NCBI RefSeq assembly: GCF_002878395.1
Contig: NC_061115.1
Span: 54,741,461 to 54,805,460, forward strand
Direction: 5' to 3'
Length of the DNA: 64,000 bases
From: Capsicum annuum
Taxonomy: Eukaryota > Streptophyta > Magnoliopsida > Solanales > Solanaceae
Positions within the stretch are counted from its first letter, which is position 1, and each line of letters begins with the position of its first letter. A program made the translations under genes and the position numbers. Shown piece after piece: positions 33,570 through 43,489 of the stretch. The notes beneath the pieces were generated by a model. The model worked only from the letters and a program-made list of their open reading frames with translations. It had not been told where the DNA came from and searched no databases.

Positions 33570-34498
33570 TGCGTGCAGATAGATGGATCTAGTTTCATGT
33601 GTAGGAGTTATGTATTACTGATAAGGTCATCGTGATAACACACATAAAGTACAATGTTTTTGTGGATATAGTTTTGAATCTATTAGACATTGATCATTCA
33701 GCCAAGATCATCCATTATATAGTTAAGTTTGATATGTTTGAATTGATAAGGCTGAGGGACCATGAAGATGGTACCAATACCCTGTTATGATTTAATGACA
33801 GTTTTTGCCCATGTTTATGTGTGTCAAGTTTTGAGAATAGATCAATAGTTAGTGGCATTGTAAAGAATCAATAATGATTGGACTAACTTTAAGGGTGCAC
33901 TGTACATTGAGATGGCCTTCGAAGTCTCCCATTACAGCAAACAAGAATGAAAAATCAATAGAAATTCTGCTGGCCCAAATTTATATGGATGGGTTGTTTG
34001 AGAAGATGATTATACTCCAGAAGGAGCTGTAGTAGAATACTTGTGAGGAAAAGGGGAGTTAATGAAAGACTATATCATCTGAGACCTTATTGAAGAGGAA
34101 ACATAGGGTTGCAAGCAAGGAACTTCTAGCGAATCTGACCAATGAAATTGACTTAAAACATGAGATATCTGAATCAAGTGCAAATATGAAAGTGTATCCA
34201 AAAATGAAAACTCGGCAGTCATCTCTCTCAAAGAAAAATAGTAAAGTGGACTGTTGCTGGCCACTTTGCTAGGGAACGGCGACTAGTTAGCGTAGTCGAA
34301 ATTATCACCTCTAGAAAAAACAACAAAAGACTAAGGAAGCAACTTTGCAGGCACCGAGGGTTGAAATGATTTACAATAAAGGAAGAAACTTGTTCCAAGA
34401 ACTTCTGAAGTTAAAATTATGAATCAAGCCAAGGCGACAATTTTTTAATTTTAACTTGCGTCCCATGCTTTCTATTTATGGTTCTGATCAAGTCAATA
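33570..34498 (+). repeat. Long inverted repeat, left arm (mudrA N-terminal-like)
   Basis: This arm is the reverse complement, with scattered differences and small gaps, of 34556-35485. The two arms are separated by about 57 bp. Read on the plus strand it encodes, in pieces, FVDIVLNLLDIDHSAKIIHY, KFDMFELIRLRDHEDG and FAHVYV, resembling the N-terminal PB1-like domain of plant MURA transposases. An NMKVYPKMKTRQSSLSKK block follows. The mudrA assignment is tentative; the inverted repeat itself is clear. Confidence 0.8.
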
Positions 34499-34555
34499 GA
34501 AATGGAAATAAAAAGGTATGAAGTTGCGCATAAATCCCAAGACTTTTTGTTTTAC

Positions 34556-35485
34556 TACGAATGACATGACCAGAACCACAAACTAAAGGCCTGGGATGCA
34601 AGTGTAACTTCTAAAATTGCCGCATTAGCTTGATTCCTTATTTCAACTTTAAAAGCTCTTAGTGTAAGTTTCATTCTTTACTGTACATCATTTCAACCCT
34701 CGATATCCGTAAAGTTGGTTACTTAGTGTTCTATTATTATCTCTGGAGTTGATCATTCTGACCACGCTAACTAGTCTCAGTTCCCTAGCAAGGTGGCCAG
34801 CTGTAGTCTACTTTACTATTTTTCTTTGAGAGAGATGACTGACGGATTTTTATTTTTGGATACACTTTCATATTTGCATTTGATTTAGATTTCTCATGTT
34901 TTAAGTTAATTTCATTGGCCAGATTAGCTAGAAGTTCCTTGCTTTCTCCCTTATATTTTCTGTTCAATAAGGTCTCAGATGGTATAGTCTTTCATTAACT
35001 CCCCTTTCCCTCACAGGTATTCTCCTACCGCACCTTCTATTGTATAATCATCAATCCAAGCAACCCAACCATATAAAATTAGGTTAGGATAATAACTATA
35101 TTGATTTTCGTTATTGTTTACAGTAGTGTGACACTTTGGAGGCCTTTCAAAAGTCCATTGAATCCTTAAAATCAGTCCAACCACTATTGAATCTTTTAAC
35201 AATGCCATAAAAACTTGATCACTTCACCAAACTTGACTCATAAACATTTGCAAAACCATTATTAAACCATAATAAAATATCGACACCACCTACGAGGTCC
35301 CTTAGCCTTATCAGTTTGAACCTATCAAAATTAACTGTAAAATTATAGATATCTTGATTGAATGATCAATGCCTAATCGGTGAAAAATATCATTTACAAA
35401 ATTAGTGTACTCTATATGTGTTTTCACGTTAACATGATCAGTAATACATACCTCCCATATATGAAGTGGTTCCATCTGCAAGAAA
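34556..35485 (-). repeat. Long inverted repeat, right arm (mudrA N-terminal-like)
   Basis: Read on the minus strand it runs parallel to the left arm. It opens with GGMYY/VCITDHVNVKTHIEY, FVNDIFHRLGIDHSIK, FDRFKLIRLRDL and FNNGFANVYE, then has ANMKVYPKIKIRQSSLSKK. The two arms meet tail to tail, so read-through RNA would fold into a hairpin of about 900 bp. Both arms have different stops and small indels, so neither is a working gene. Confidence 0.8.
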
Positions 35486-35689
35486 CTTATTTCTCTGAAC
35501 CCATCTTTACTCTAGCCTTTTGTGTTGGTCGGGAAAAAGTTGATCAACTTTTACTTCCTTATATCTACAAACAATAGAAAAAAATTGATGTCCAACAAGA
35601 GAAGAACAAAAAGAATATTACAATTGATGTCTGCATAATTTTAAAAAAAGGGTAACATAAAATTGAAAAAATACAACACATTACAACAA

Positions 35690-35910
35690 GTGTTCCAACA
35701 GATGACCCATCTATTGCAATAGATTCTCCATCTATTTAATAGATATACCATATGTTGCAACAGATAATATATCTGTGGCAACAGATGACTGATATATTGC
35801 AACATATGGATCATCTGTTAGAATAAATCAAACCAGCCTTGCTAGTGGTTTGATTTGTTCCAAAAGTTGCTCAGTCTGTTGCAATAGATGGGTCATCTGT
35901 TTGAAGATGA
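35690..35910. repeat. Palindromic CAGATG-motif cluster D
   Basis: Clear units include caacagatgacccatctattg, caacagataatatatctgtgg and gcaatagatgggtcatctg, directly right of the long inverted repeat. It mirrors cluster C on the other side. Confidence 0.85.
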
Positions 35911-36324
35911 GAAGGAAAGAGCAATAGTGAATTATACCTGTAATGTCAAAAGCAAAGGGATCAAAACACTAATTTCAATCAAGAAAAGATATAGATCGGT
36001 TGAGATTCGAAAGGATTTTCATGTGAAAGAGGAGAGAAAAGATAAAAAAGAAGAAAAAAGAGACGGTTTTGATTACCTAAAGAGGATATAAAGAGAAAGA
36101 AGAGAGATACATTAATTTATGGCTGAAGGAGAGATAATTCTAAAGATGAGTCTAAAAATATTCATTAATAAATTTAAGGGCCACGAGGAGGTGATACTGA
36201 AAAGATAAGCTAAGAAAACTCAAGGAGGAGATTTTTGAGTTATCCAAGAAATATTTTTTACCATCTTAGTATTTTATCTTTTTTATTTTGAAAAGAAAAT
36301 TACTTTAAATTTAAAAAATATTTT
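35911..36324. other. AT- and purine-rich spacer, unassigned
   Basis: The plus strand has a short open stretch (35888-36091) rich in Lys, Glu and Arg, and a further ATG-initiated stretch near 36120 (MAEGEIILKM). Neither resembles a known family, and composition alone can explain them. Confidence 0.3.
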
Positions 36325-36534
36325 AAAATAGATAAGTCATCTGTTGCAATAAATTTCAATATCTGTTTGAAAATTTTCAATATCTCAGTCATCTGTTACA
36401 ACAGATGAAAATGTTTATTTAATAATTTACAACAGATGAGTCATTTGTTACAATAGGTTTCTTTATCTGTTTGATAATTTCCAATAGATAAGTCATCTAT
36501 TGTAGTAGGTTGAACATCTATTTTAATACAATTT
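36325..36534. repeat. Palindromic CAGATG-motif cluster E
   Basis: Units such as agtcatctgttacaacagatg and gataagtcatctattgtagtagg lie directly left of the 164-bp tandem array. Confidence 0.8.
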
Positions 36535-37705
36535 TAATTGACTTCATAGGCTTAACTACAATTTTAATTGATTTTTCTAGAATTATGGATGATTTCATAG
36601 GTTCAACTATAATTTTAATTGAGTCACTACAATTACATGATGCTAGTATTGTGTTTCTCCTGACCTGAGTCGTCAATTGATCAGTTTGAGTTGAAATAAT
36701 TCATATCAAGTCATTATTTATAATAACTAAATTTATTTTTTTAGAACTAGGGATGAGTTCATAGGGTCAACTATAATTCTAATTGAGTCATTGCAATTGC
36801 ATGATATTGGTATTCTGTTCCTCCTGACCTGAGTTTTCAATCAATCAATTTGAGTTGAAACGATTCATATCAAGCCATTATATGAAATACCTAAATTGAT
36901 TTTTCTAGAATTAAGGATGAGTTCATAGGGTCAACTATAATTTCAGTTGAGTCATCGCAATTGCATGATGTTGGTATTGCGTTCCTCCTGGCCTGAGTCA
37001 TCAATTGATTAACTTGAGTTTAAATGATTTATATCAAGCCATTGTTTGAAATACCTAAGTTGATTTTTCTAGAATTATGGATGAGTTCATAGGTTTAACT
37101 ACAATTTTAATTGATTTGTTGCAATTGCATGATGGTATTGTATTCCTCCTGACCTGAGTCATCAATCAATTAATTTGAGTTGAAACGATTCATATAAAGC
37201 CATTGTTTGAAATATCTAAATTAATTTTTCTAGAACTATGTATGAGTTCATAGGTTCAAGTACAATTTTAATTGATTCGTTAGAAATACATGGTGTTGGT
37301 ATTGTGTTTCTCCTGATCTAAGTCATCAATCGATCAATTTGAGTTGAAATAATTCATATCAAGCCACTGTTTGAAATACCTAAATTGATTTTTCTTGAAT
37401 TGCAGATGAGTTCATAGGTTCAACTATAATTTTAATTGATTTGTTGCAATTGGTTGATGTTGGTATTGCATTCCTACTGAACTGAGTCATCAATTGATCA
37501 ATTTGAGTAGAAGTGATTCATATCAAGCCATTGTTTAAAATACCTAAATAGATTTAGCTAGAACTAGGGATGAGTTTATATGATCAACTATAATTTTAAT
37601 TGAGTTGTTGCAATTGCATGATGTTGTTATTGTATTCGGTCTGACCTGAATAGTCAAATTGATCAATCTTAATTGAAATGATTCATATTAACTTATTATT
37701 GAGCT
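36535..37705. repeat. 164-bp tandem array, about seven copies
   Basis: The anchor gatgagttcataggttcaac, or a close variant, occurs at 36588, 36752, 36916, 37080, 37240, 37405 and 37569, giving spacings of 164, 164, 164, 160, 165 and 164 bp. Each unit also contains tgcaattgcatgatgttggtatt, cctgacctgagtc and gatcaatttgagttgaaa in the same order. Unit length is close to that of nucleosome-sized plant satellites. No coding frame runs through it. Confidence 0.95.
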
Positions 37706-38239
37706 AATAGTAAATTCATCAGTGTTCCAATTAAACTTAATATAATTTATTATGATGAAACAGTTAAAATTTATCTCTTTTAAAAAATTAATTAAGATCA
37801 ATTCTAACTAAATTAACAATTTCAAAACTTATCATTCTTTTCAAAAATACAAATCAACCCATACAAATCCATTTGTGGGGAAAATGTTTCATCATTTCAA
37901 ATCTCGAGTTCTCACCCTTTTCTTTATCTTTCAACAATACAAATAACAACTACTCAACATATTGCTCAACCCTTCACAATAGATCAATTTTCTTCCCATT
38001 TCTAACCATATAGCTATTATTTTTACTTTATTCTTGCTTGTATCCGTCATTTTCTCTGTCTTAACAGGTAACAGAGTTCGAGAAGAGTGCTACATTTGTT
38101 TTTTCTAAAAATTAAGGCTTTTTAGTTAATGATAAAAAAAACTTTTAGTTGTATTATCTTTGAGAATGGATTACCAATTTTGAGTTTTTATGCTAAAATA
38201 ATTAGAAGAACTCGAGAAAATCCTATTTTTTTGTAGTAT
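37706..38239. other. AT-rich spacer, nothing recognised
   Basis: No coding similarity or repeat was recognised. A pyrimidine-rich stretch with ctgtcttaacag near 38060-38070 resembles a splice acceptor but has no exon I can assign. Confidence 0.4.
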
Positions 38240-39052
38240 TTAATTGACTGTTGTGGTATTATTGGATAGTATTTGTGGTGGTGTTGGTGGTATTTGTGGC
38301 ATTGGTGGTGGTCTTAGTGATGTTGGTGGTCTTAATGGTAGTGTTGGTGTTGGTATTAATAGTCGTGTTGGTGGTGGTGGTGGTGGTATTAGTGGCATTA
38401 TTGATGGTGTTGGTGGTCTTAGTGGTGGTGGTGGTGGTCTTGGTGTTGGTATTGGTAGCATTAGTGGTGGTGATGTTGGTATTGGTGGCGTTGGTGGTGT
38501 TGGTGGCATTGGTGTTGGTGTTGGTGGTCTTGGTGGTGGTGGTGGTGGTGGTGGTATTGGTGGCATTTATGGTGGTAGTGTTGGTATTGGTGGCATTAGT
38601 GGTCTTGGTGATGGTGTTGATGGTATTAGTATTTGTNNNNNNNNNNNNNNNNNNNNNNNNNNNNNNNNNNNNNNNNNNNNNNNNNNNNNNNNNNNNNNNN
38701 NNNNNNNNNNNNNNNNNNNNNNNNNNNNNNNNNNNNTGGTGGTGTTGGTGGCATTGGTGTTGGTGTTGGTGGTCTTGGTGGTGTTGGTGGTGGTGGTGGT
38801 ATTGGTGGCATTTATGGTGGTAGTGTTGGTATTGGTGGCATTAGTGGTCTTGGTGATGGTGTTGATGGTATTAGTATTTGTATTGGTGGTAGTGATGGTG
38901 GTGGTGGTGGTATTGGTGGCATTGGTAGTGGTGGTGGTCGTGTTGGTGACATTGGTGATGGCGGTGGTGGTGGTCTTGGTGTTGGTATTAGTGGCATTGG
39001 TGGTGGTGGTATTGGTATTGGTGGCATTAGTGGTATTAGTGGTCCATCTTTT
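38240..39052 (+). repeat. G/T-rich (GGTGTTGGTGGT)n minisatellite
   Basis: The plus strand is almost free of A and C and is built from ggtggt, ggtgtt, ggtatt and ggcatt triplet combinations. All frames stay open for long stretches, giving Gly-rich, Val/Leu-rich, Thr-rich and Pro-rich peptides. That is expected from a triplet repeat and is not evidence of a gene. A 100-N gap interrupts it. Confidence 0.95.
38637..38736. other. Assembly gap (100 N)
   Basis: Exactly 100 unknown bases, a conventional placeholder for a gap of unknown size. The roughly 145 bases before the gap (about 38492-38636) are nearly repeated directly after it (38737-38878). Confidence 1.
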
Positions 39053-39094
39053 GCAACAAGTAGAACATTTGTTGGGAGATATTAAATAAGTCTT

Positions 39095-39142
39095 CAAACA
39101 GATTCCCCATCTATTCCAACAGATGGGTTATCTATTGGAATT
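39095..39142. repeat. Palindromic CAGATG-motif cluster F
   Basis: The unit aacagattccccatctattccaacagatgggttatctattgg lies just upstream of the DUF1985-Ulp1 gene. Confidence 0.75.
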
Positions 39143-40689
39143 TTTTTGTAATGTGGCGTATAAAAATTTATTGAAATTTGTCTTAACTTTTTTTAAAAAT
39201 TATGCAGAAATCAATTGTAATTTATTTTTTTATTTTTTGTTGCTTGTTGTTAAGAAATGTCTCCCAAAAGAAAATAAACTAAAAGGGGATCAACTTCTCA
39301 CCACCTAACAAAAAAGGCTAGAGTACAGATGGATTCGGAGTAACTTCCAAAATAATGTCAGTCAAAGAAAAGTGAAGCTGGGGAAAAATATAAAAATGAT
39401 GTTGAGGGAGGTAGAGAAGGGCATGTAGCGGTTGGTGAGGAAAATAAAAGTGAGAAGGAAGAAAAAGATAAACAAGAACAAAAGAAAGTAGAAAATGAGA
39501 GAGATGATGATGATGATCAACGTGATGATAATGCATCACCAATGGGGCATGAATTAAGATCAAAATCCCTGCATGATCCTATCAAAACTATTAGTATTGA
39601 CAGGTTTCAAGTTGTGATGTTGATATATGACCCCACAGAACTAACTAGTGATTTTGTACTTAAATCTCAGTTGGGGAAACCTTTTGATGACTTTAGGAAT
39701 ACTATCAAGAGGGAAAAACTAGATGAATTTTGTAAGAAGAGTTGCTTTGGATGGTTTTTTTATCTGCTGAGGACAACAATGGCCATTTTCAAATGAGCAT
39801 GGTATATGGTCTTCTCAATTACAAGATCAAGTACGTGAGGGTGAATAAAATTTGAAAGAGATGGGCAAGAAAATGGATAAAATCTGGATCAACTACTAAG
39901 GCATGTCGGTTTACTTTGGCATGAAAGAGTTTGCCATAGTGACAGGCTTGAGATGCGATCATCCAAAAGACCCTCTCATCAAGGAAACACCCCACAAAAA
40001 GTCCAAGACAAGCAGGACAGCCAAACCACCACCATCAAATAAAGGTAAAGGATTGTCTAAGTGACTACCCACTAAAATCAACAAACTCAAGGAAAAATAG
40101 ATAGGTTGTTGGACATTGCTGGACGTGGATATTGAGCCATGATGTTGCTAGAAAATCTCAAGGATAAATCCATACCAAAGAAGTATAAGGAGCAATTATG
40201 CTTAGTTTGATTTACCCATTCCGTTATATTTGCAAGAGATGTCAACAAAGTCGTAGAAGATGATTTGTTAGATCTTGCTGAGGATTTTGAGAAATTCAAC
40301 TATCATCCCTGGGGATATGATAGCTACAAGTTGACTGTCAAATATTTATCGACAAAGCTATCCCCAGAGACGATCACCTTGTACAATTTTGTTAGGCTTT
40401 CATGGTAAATTTAATCACTATTTGTATACTCTTGCATTGGTTTATAATTATATTAGATAGTTATTATAACTTTTTTTGTTTGCTTCCTATTTACATTTTT
40501 AGGCTTGGACATTTGAAGTCATTCCTACCCTCCAAAAGCAGGTTAAAGATTACCCAGATGAGGTTTCTCATCCAAGGATCCTTAGGTGGATGGTTGCAAA
40601 GAGTAACACAAGAATTAAGGAGGTTGATATCTTTAACCCTCCGGATGATACGGTAAGTCTTCTTTCAAGTAAAATAATTTGAATCAAAG

Positions 40690-40995
40690 AAAAATATTGA
40701 AACAGATGATTCATAAGTTGACACATGGATCATCTATTGCAATTTCTTAACAGATTACCCGTCTGGTGCAATAGATTGGTAATCCGTTGCGATAGATGAT
40801 TCATTTTTTCCAATAGATTACCCATCTATTGCTTTGGTTCTCTAAACCTGACTTAATAGATTTCCCATCTATTACAATTGATGCAACAATAGGTAATTTG
40901 ATATAAAAAATGGTTAATTTATTGCCACATATGAATCATTTGTTGCAACATAAAGATCATCTATTGTATAAGTTGTCTGTGTTAACACATTACCC
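40690..40995. repeat. Palindromic CAGATG-motif cluster G (inside intron 2 of the plus gene)
   Basis: Units such as ggtaatccgttgcgatagatg and ccaatagattacccatctattg repeat within the 392-bp intron at 40653-41044. Confidence 0.85.
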
Positions 40996-41929
40996 AACTA
41001 ATTACAAATTATTATTTGATTTGAACTTATCTATATTTTATTAGGTTGTGCATTCATGGATCGTGCCTACTAAGCAGGAGTTGGGAATGACTTTTTTTAC
41101 TACTCTAGGTCTTATTGATACAATAGCAGACCCAACGGTGAAGTTAATAAAAAAGGAATTGGATGGAACAACAGCCATAAAAAGAGCAGTTAGGAAAGGT
41201 CTGCCAAATGTTGAGGCTCTTTATGACCAATCTGCTACAACAGATCCGGGTGCTGCTTCTCGGGGTGTTGCTGGTGGAGTTATTGATGTTGGTGGCAGCT
41301 ATGTTGTTACTGATGTTGCTGTCAGTCATGATGATGGACATGTTGATGCTAAATAAAAAATAAATATGTTTGAAATCACCCCTTACACTTTTTCCTCTCA
41401 CCCTTACACTGGTCCCTCTCACCTTTACAATGGTCCCTCTCACCCCACTTTACCCTCATGTTCTCATTGTAAATACAAAGAGTGCATGGACAGGCAGGAT
41501 AAACTCTTTGAACAAATAGATGCTCTCGCTAATATTGTCCATGAATTGAAATCTAAGAGGGGTGTCATACCATCTAAGTAGGTGAATGAGCCATACACTC
41601 CTACAGTGGAGGTTAGGAAAAAGAAAAATGAAATTAGACATATACTCTCAATTATAAAACTAAAGAAAATTGCAACTCCTCCTCCAAAAGTTGTTGAAGT
41701 TCAGGGACCACTGAAGAAGGTGAACATATGCACGAAATATGATGCCAAAAAGAAGGTTGTTCTGTGAAGGACCATAAATTCCAAGAAACGCACAAAAAGA
41801 TTCATCATGCATACCTTTTCCCCCCGAAGACTTTAAGAAGATGATAGATATAGATCAGTGGTACTGTACAAGGTAAGTTTACTTTTCCTAACCTAGCATT
41901 CTAATCTACTCTATGAAGAAAAAGCTACG

Positions 41930-42095
41930 CAACAAATGTGTCATTTATTGCAGCAGTTGGGTATTCTAGTATAATTGATGGTGATTCTGTTGCAACAGAT
42001 TACCCATCTGCTGTATAAGTTTTATTAGATGGGTAATCTGTTAACAGATTCATGAACCCTGTGCAACAGATGGACCATCCGTTGTATCTTCCCAC
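41930..42095. repeat. Palindromic CAGATG-motif cluster H (inside intron 3 of the plus gene)
   Basis: Contains the perfect core ctgttgcaacag at about 41987-41998, followed by attacccatctgctg and agatgggtaatctgttaacag. It lies within the 278-bp intron at 41873-42150. Confidence 0.85.
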
Positions 42096-42949
42096 TTTTT
42101 AAAAAAAAAAAATTACTAACCTATTTAAAAATTATCTTCTTATATCACAGTATGTTGATGAAATTTTCTGCCTCATGAAGGGCAGATAATTAGCATACCC
42201 GAAAGCTTATGATGATGCCAATAGGATAATGGACCTTAACTTATACAATAATTTCAAGGATAGGTACGCTGAGCTTATTAAGCTAGCGTCAACTTCCAGT
42301 GGCTCAGGATTTGATTTGTTAGTTTCTGGGGTTCCAATGGGATGAAGATATGATTAATTATGTTAGAGAGAAGAAGCCATATCTACATCGAAAGGACTGG
42401 ACTAAAGGAAAGAGGATTCTTACAGTTAATACGTGGAGGTCAAACATTTTTTGGCTCTTGAGATACTACTCAAGGAGAAAAAGATGAAGGTTTATGACTG
42501 CAACTTACCTATCTTTGATGAGGCCAATTTTCTTACTTATATCAGCCACCGTTGGATTTGTTATCCAACTTGGTGAGGTAGAGTAAACTAATAAATCATT
42601 TTCCAGTGAAAGTGTTGATGAAGCAAACATGGGATTTTAAAGGTCGAAACTAGTACAAGGACCTTCCAAAAAATAAAACCAGTGTAGCATGTGGGTTGTA
42701 CGTGCTTGAACACATCGAATTTTGTTGACCAGCACAGAAATAGTTGATCCAATAACCTTTCTATGTGACAATGTTGTCGCAAGGATGCAAGAGGTCTGGG
42801 CTTCTGGGGTATTAACTAGAGGCTTGGAGCCTATGTATAAAAAATAAGGTGTAGAAACACAAACACCTTAATAATTTTTCATTTCAAGTCACTTCACTTT
42901 ACATGTAGTGATAATTTTTTATATTTGATGAAAATTGAATTGTTTATAA

Positions 42950-43240
42950 TGCAACAGATTGTCTAACTGTTGTAACAGATAGACTATCTTTTCTGACAAA
43001 TAATTTATCTGTTGCAATAGGTTGGTCATCTGTTCCATTATGTAGATGTTTATATCTAAGTCTATCTATTGCAACAGATAGGTCATCTACTAGAATAAAT
43101 CAAAATAGTGGGAATACCTATTTGATAATTTCCAACAGATGACCTACATGTTGCAACATATGTCTAAATCTTTTTGATAATTTTCAACAAATATGTCGTC
43201 TGTTGCAACAAATACATTAACTGTTGCAATATTTGAATCT
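42950..43240. repeat. Palindromic CAGATG-motif cluster I
   Basis: Many degenerate units (caacagattgtctaactgttg, atctgttgcaataggttggtcatctgtt) lie between the ends of the two convergent DUF1985 genes. Confidence 0.85.
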
Positions 43241-43489
43241 AGTATTCTATTTCAATTAATAGGTTCAAATCTAAGGATAAAATAAAATTTATTGACAAAA
43301 TAAAAAAAATCAATGCCTTTAGAAATAACAAAAAATAAATTAACAAATAAATGAAATGTCAAAAAAAATATTATGGGTACAGATGATCTACTCAACAAAT
43401 AAATCAATTATTTAAGTTTTTCTGCCAGCAATTCCTAAGGAGAGGTGAGTTTATTACTTTGAAAGACTCAAGCTATAAAGAACTACTCA

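Larger units (their letters stand above)
39257..42847 (+). pseudogene. DUF1985-Ulp1 (C48 peptidase-like) gene, plus copy
   Basis: Such genes combine a plant-specific DUF1985 domain with a SUMO-protease-like (Ulp1/C48) domain and are often carried by Mutator-like elements. The predicted start is the ATG at 39257 (MSPKRK, then a stop). DUF1985-like coding at 39570-40404 includes CKKSCFGWF, FGMKEFAIVTGLRC, VIFARDVNKVVEDD and WGYDSYKLTVKYL. Introns 40405-40502, 40653-41044 and 41873-42150 have GT..AG ends, and the first and third restore the homologous reading. Residues corresponding to the Ulp1 triad remain: His 42445 (HFLALE), Asp 42496 (VYDC) and Cys 42690 (VACGLYVLEHIE). They lie in different frames. 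Several stops make it a pseudogene. It ends near 42847 (LEPMYKK). Confidence 0.75.

Noticed and set aside
38240..39097. Long Gly-rich, Val/Leu-rich, Pro-rich and Thr-rich open frames
   Set aside because: All frames on both strands are open because the DNA is a triplet-based repeat, and the longest ones run through the 100-N gap. No start context, domain or homologue supports a gene.
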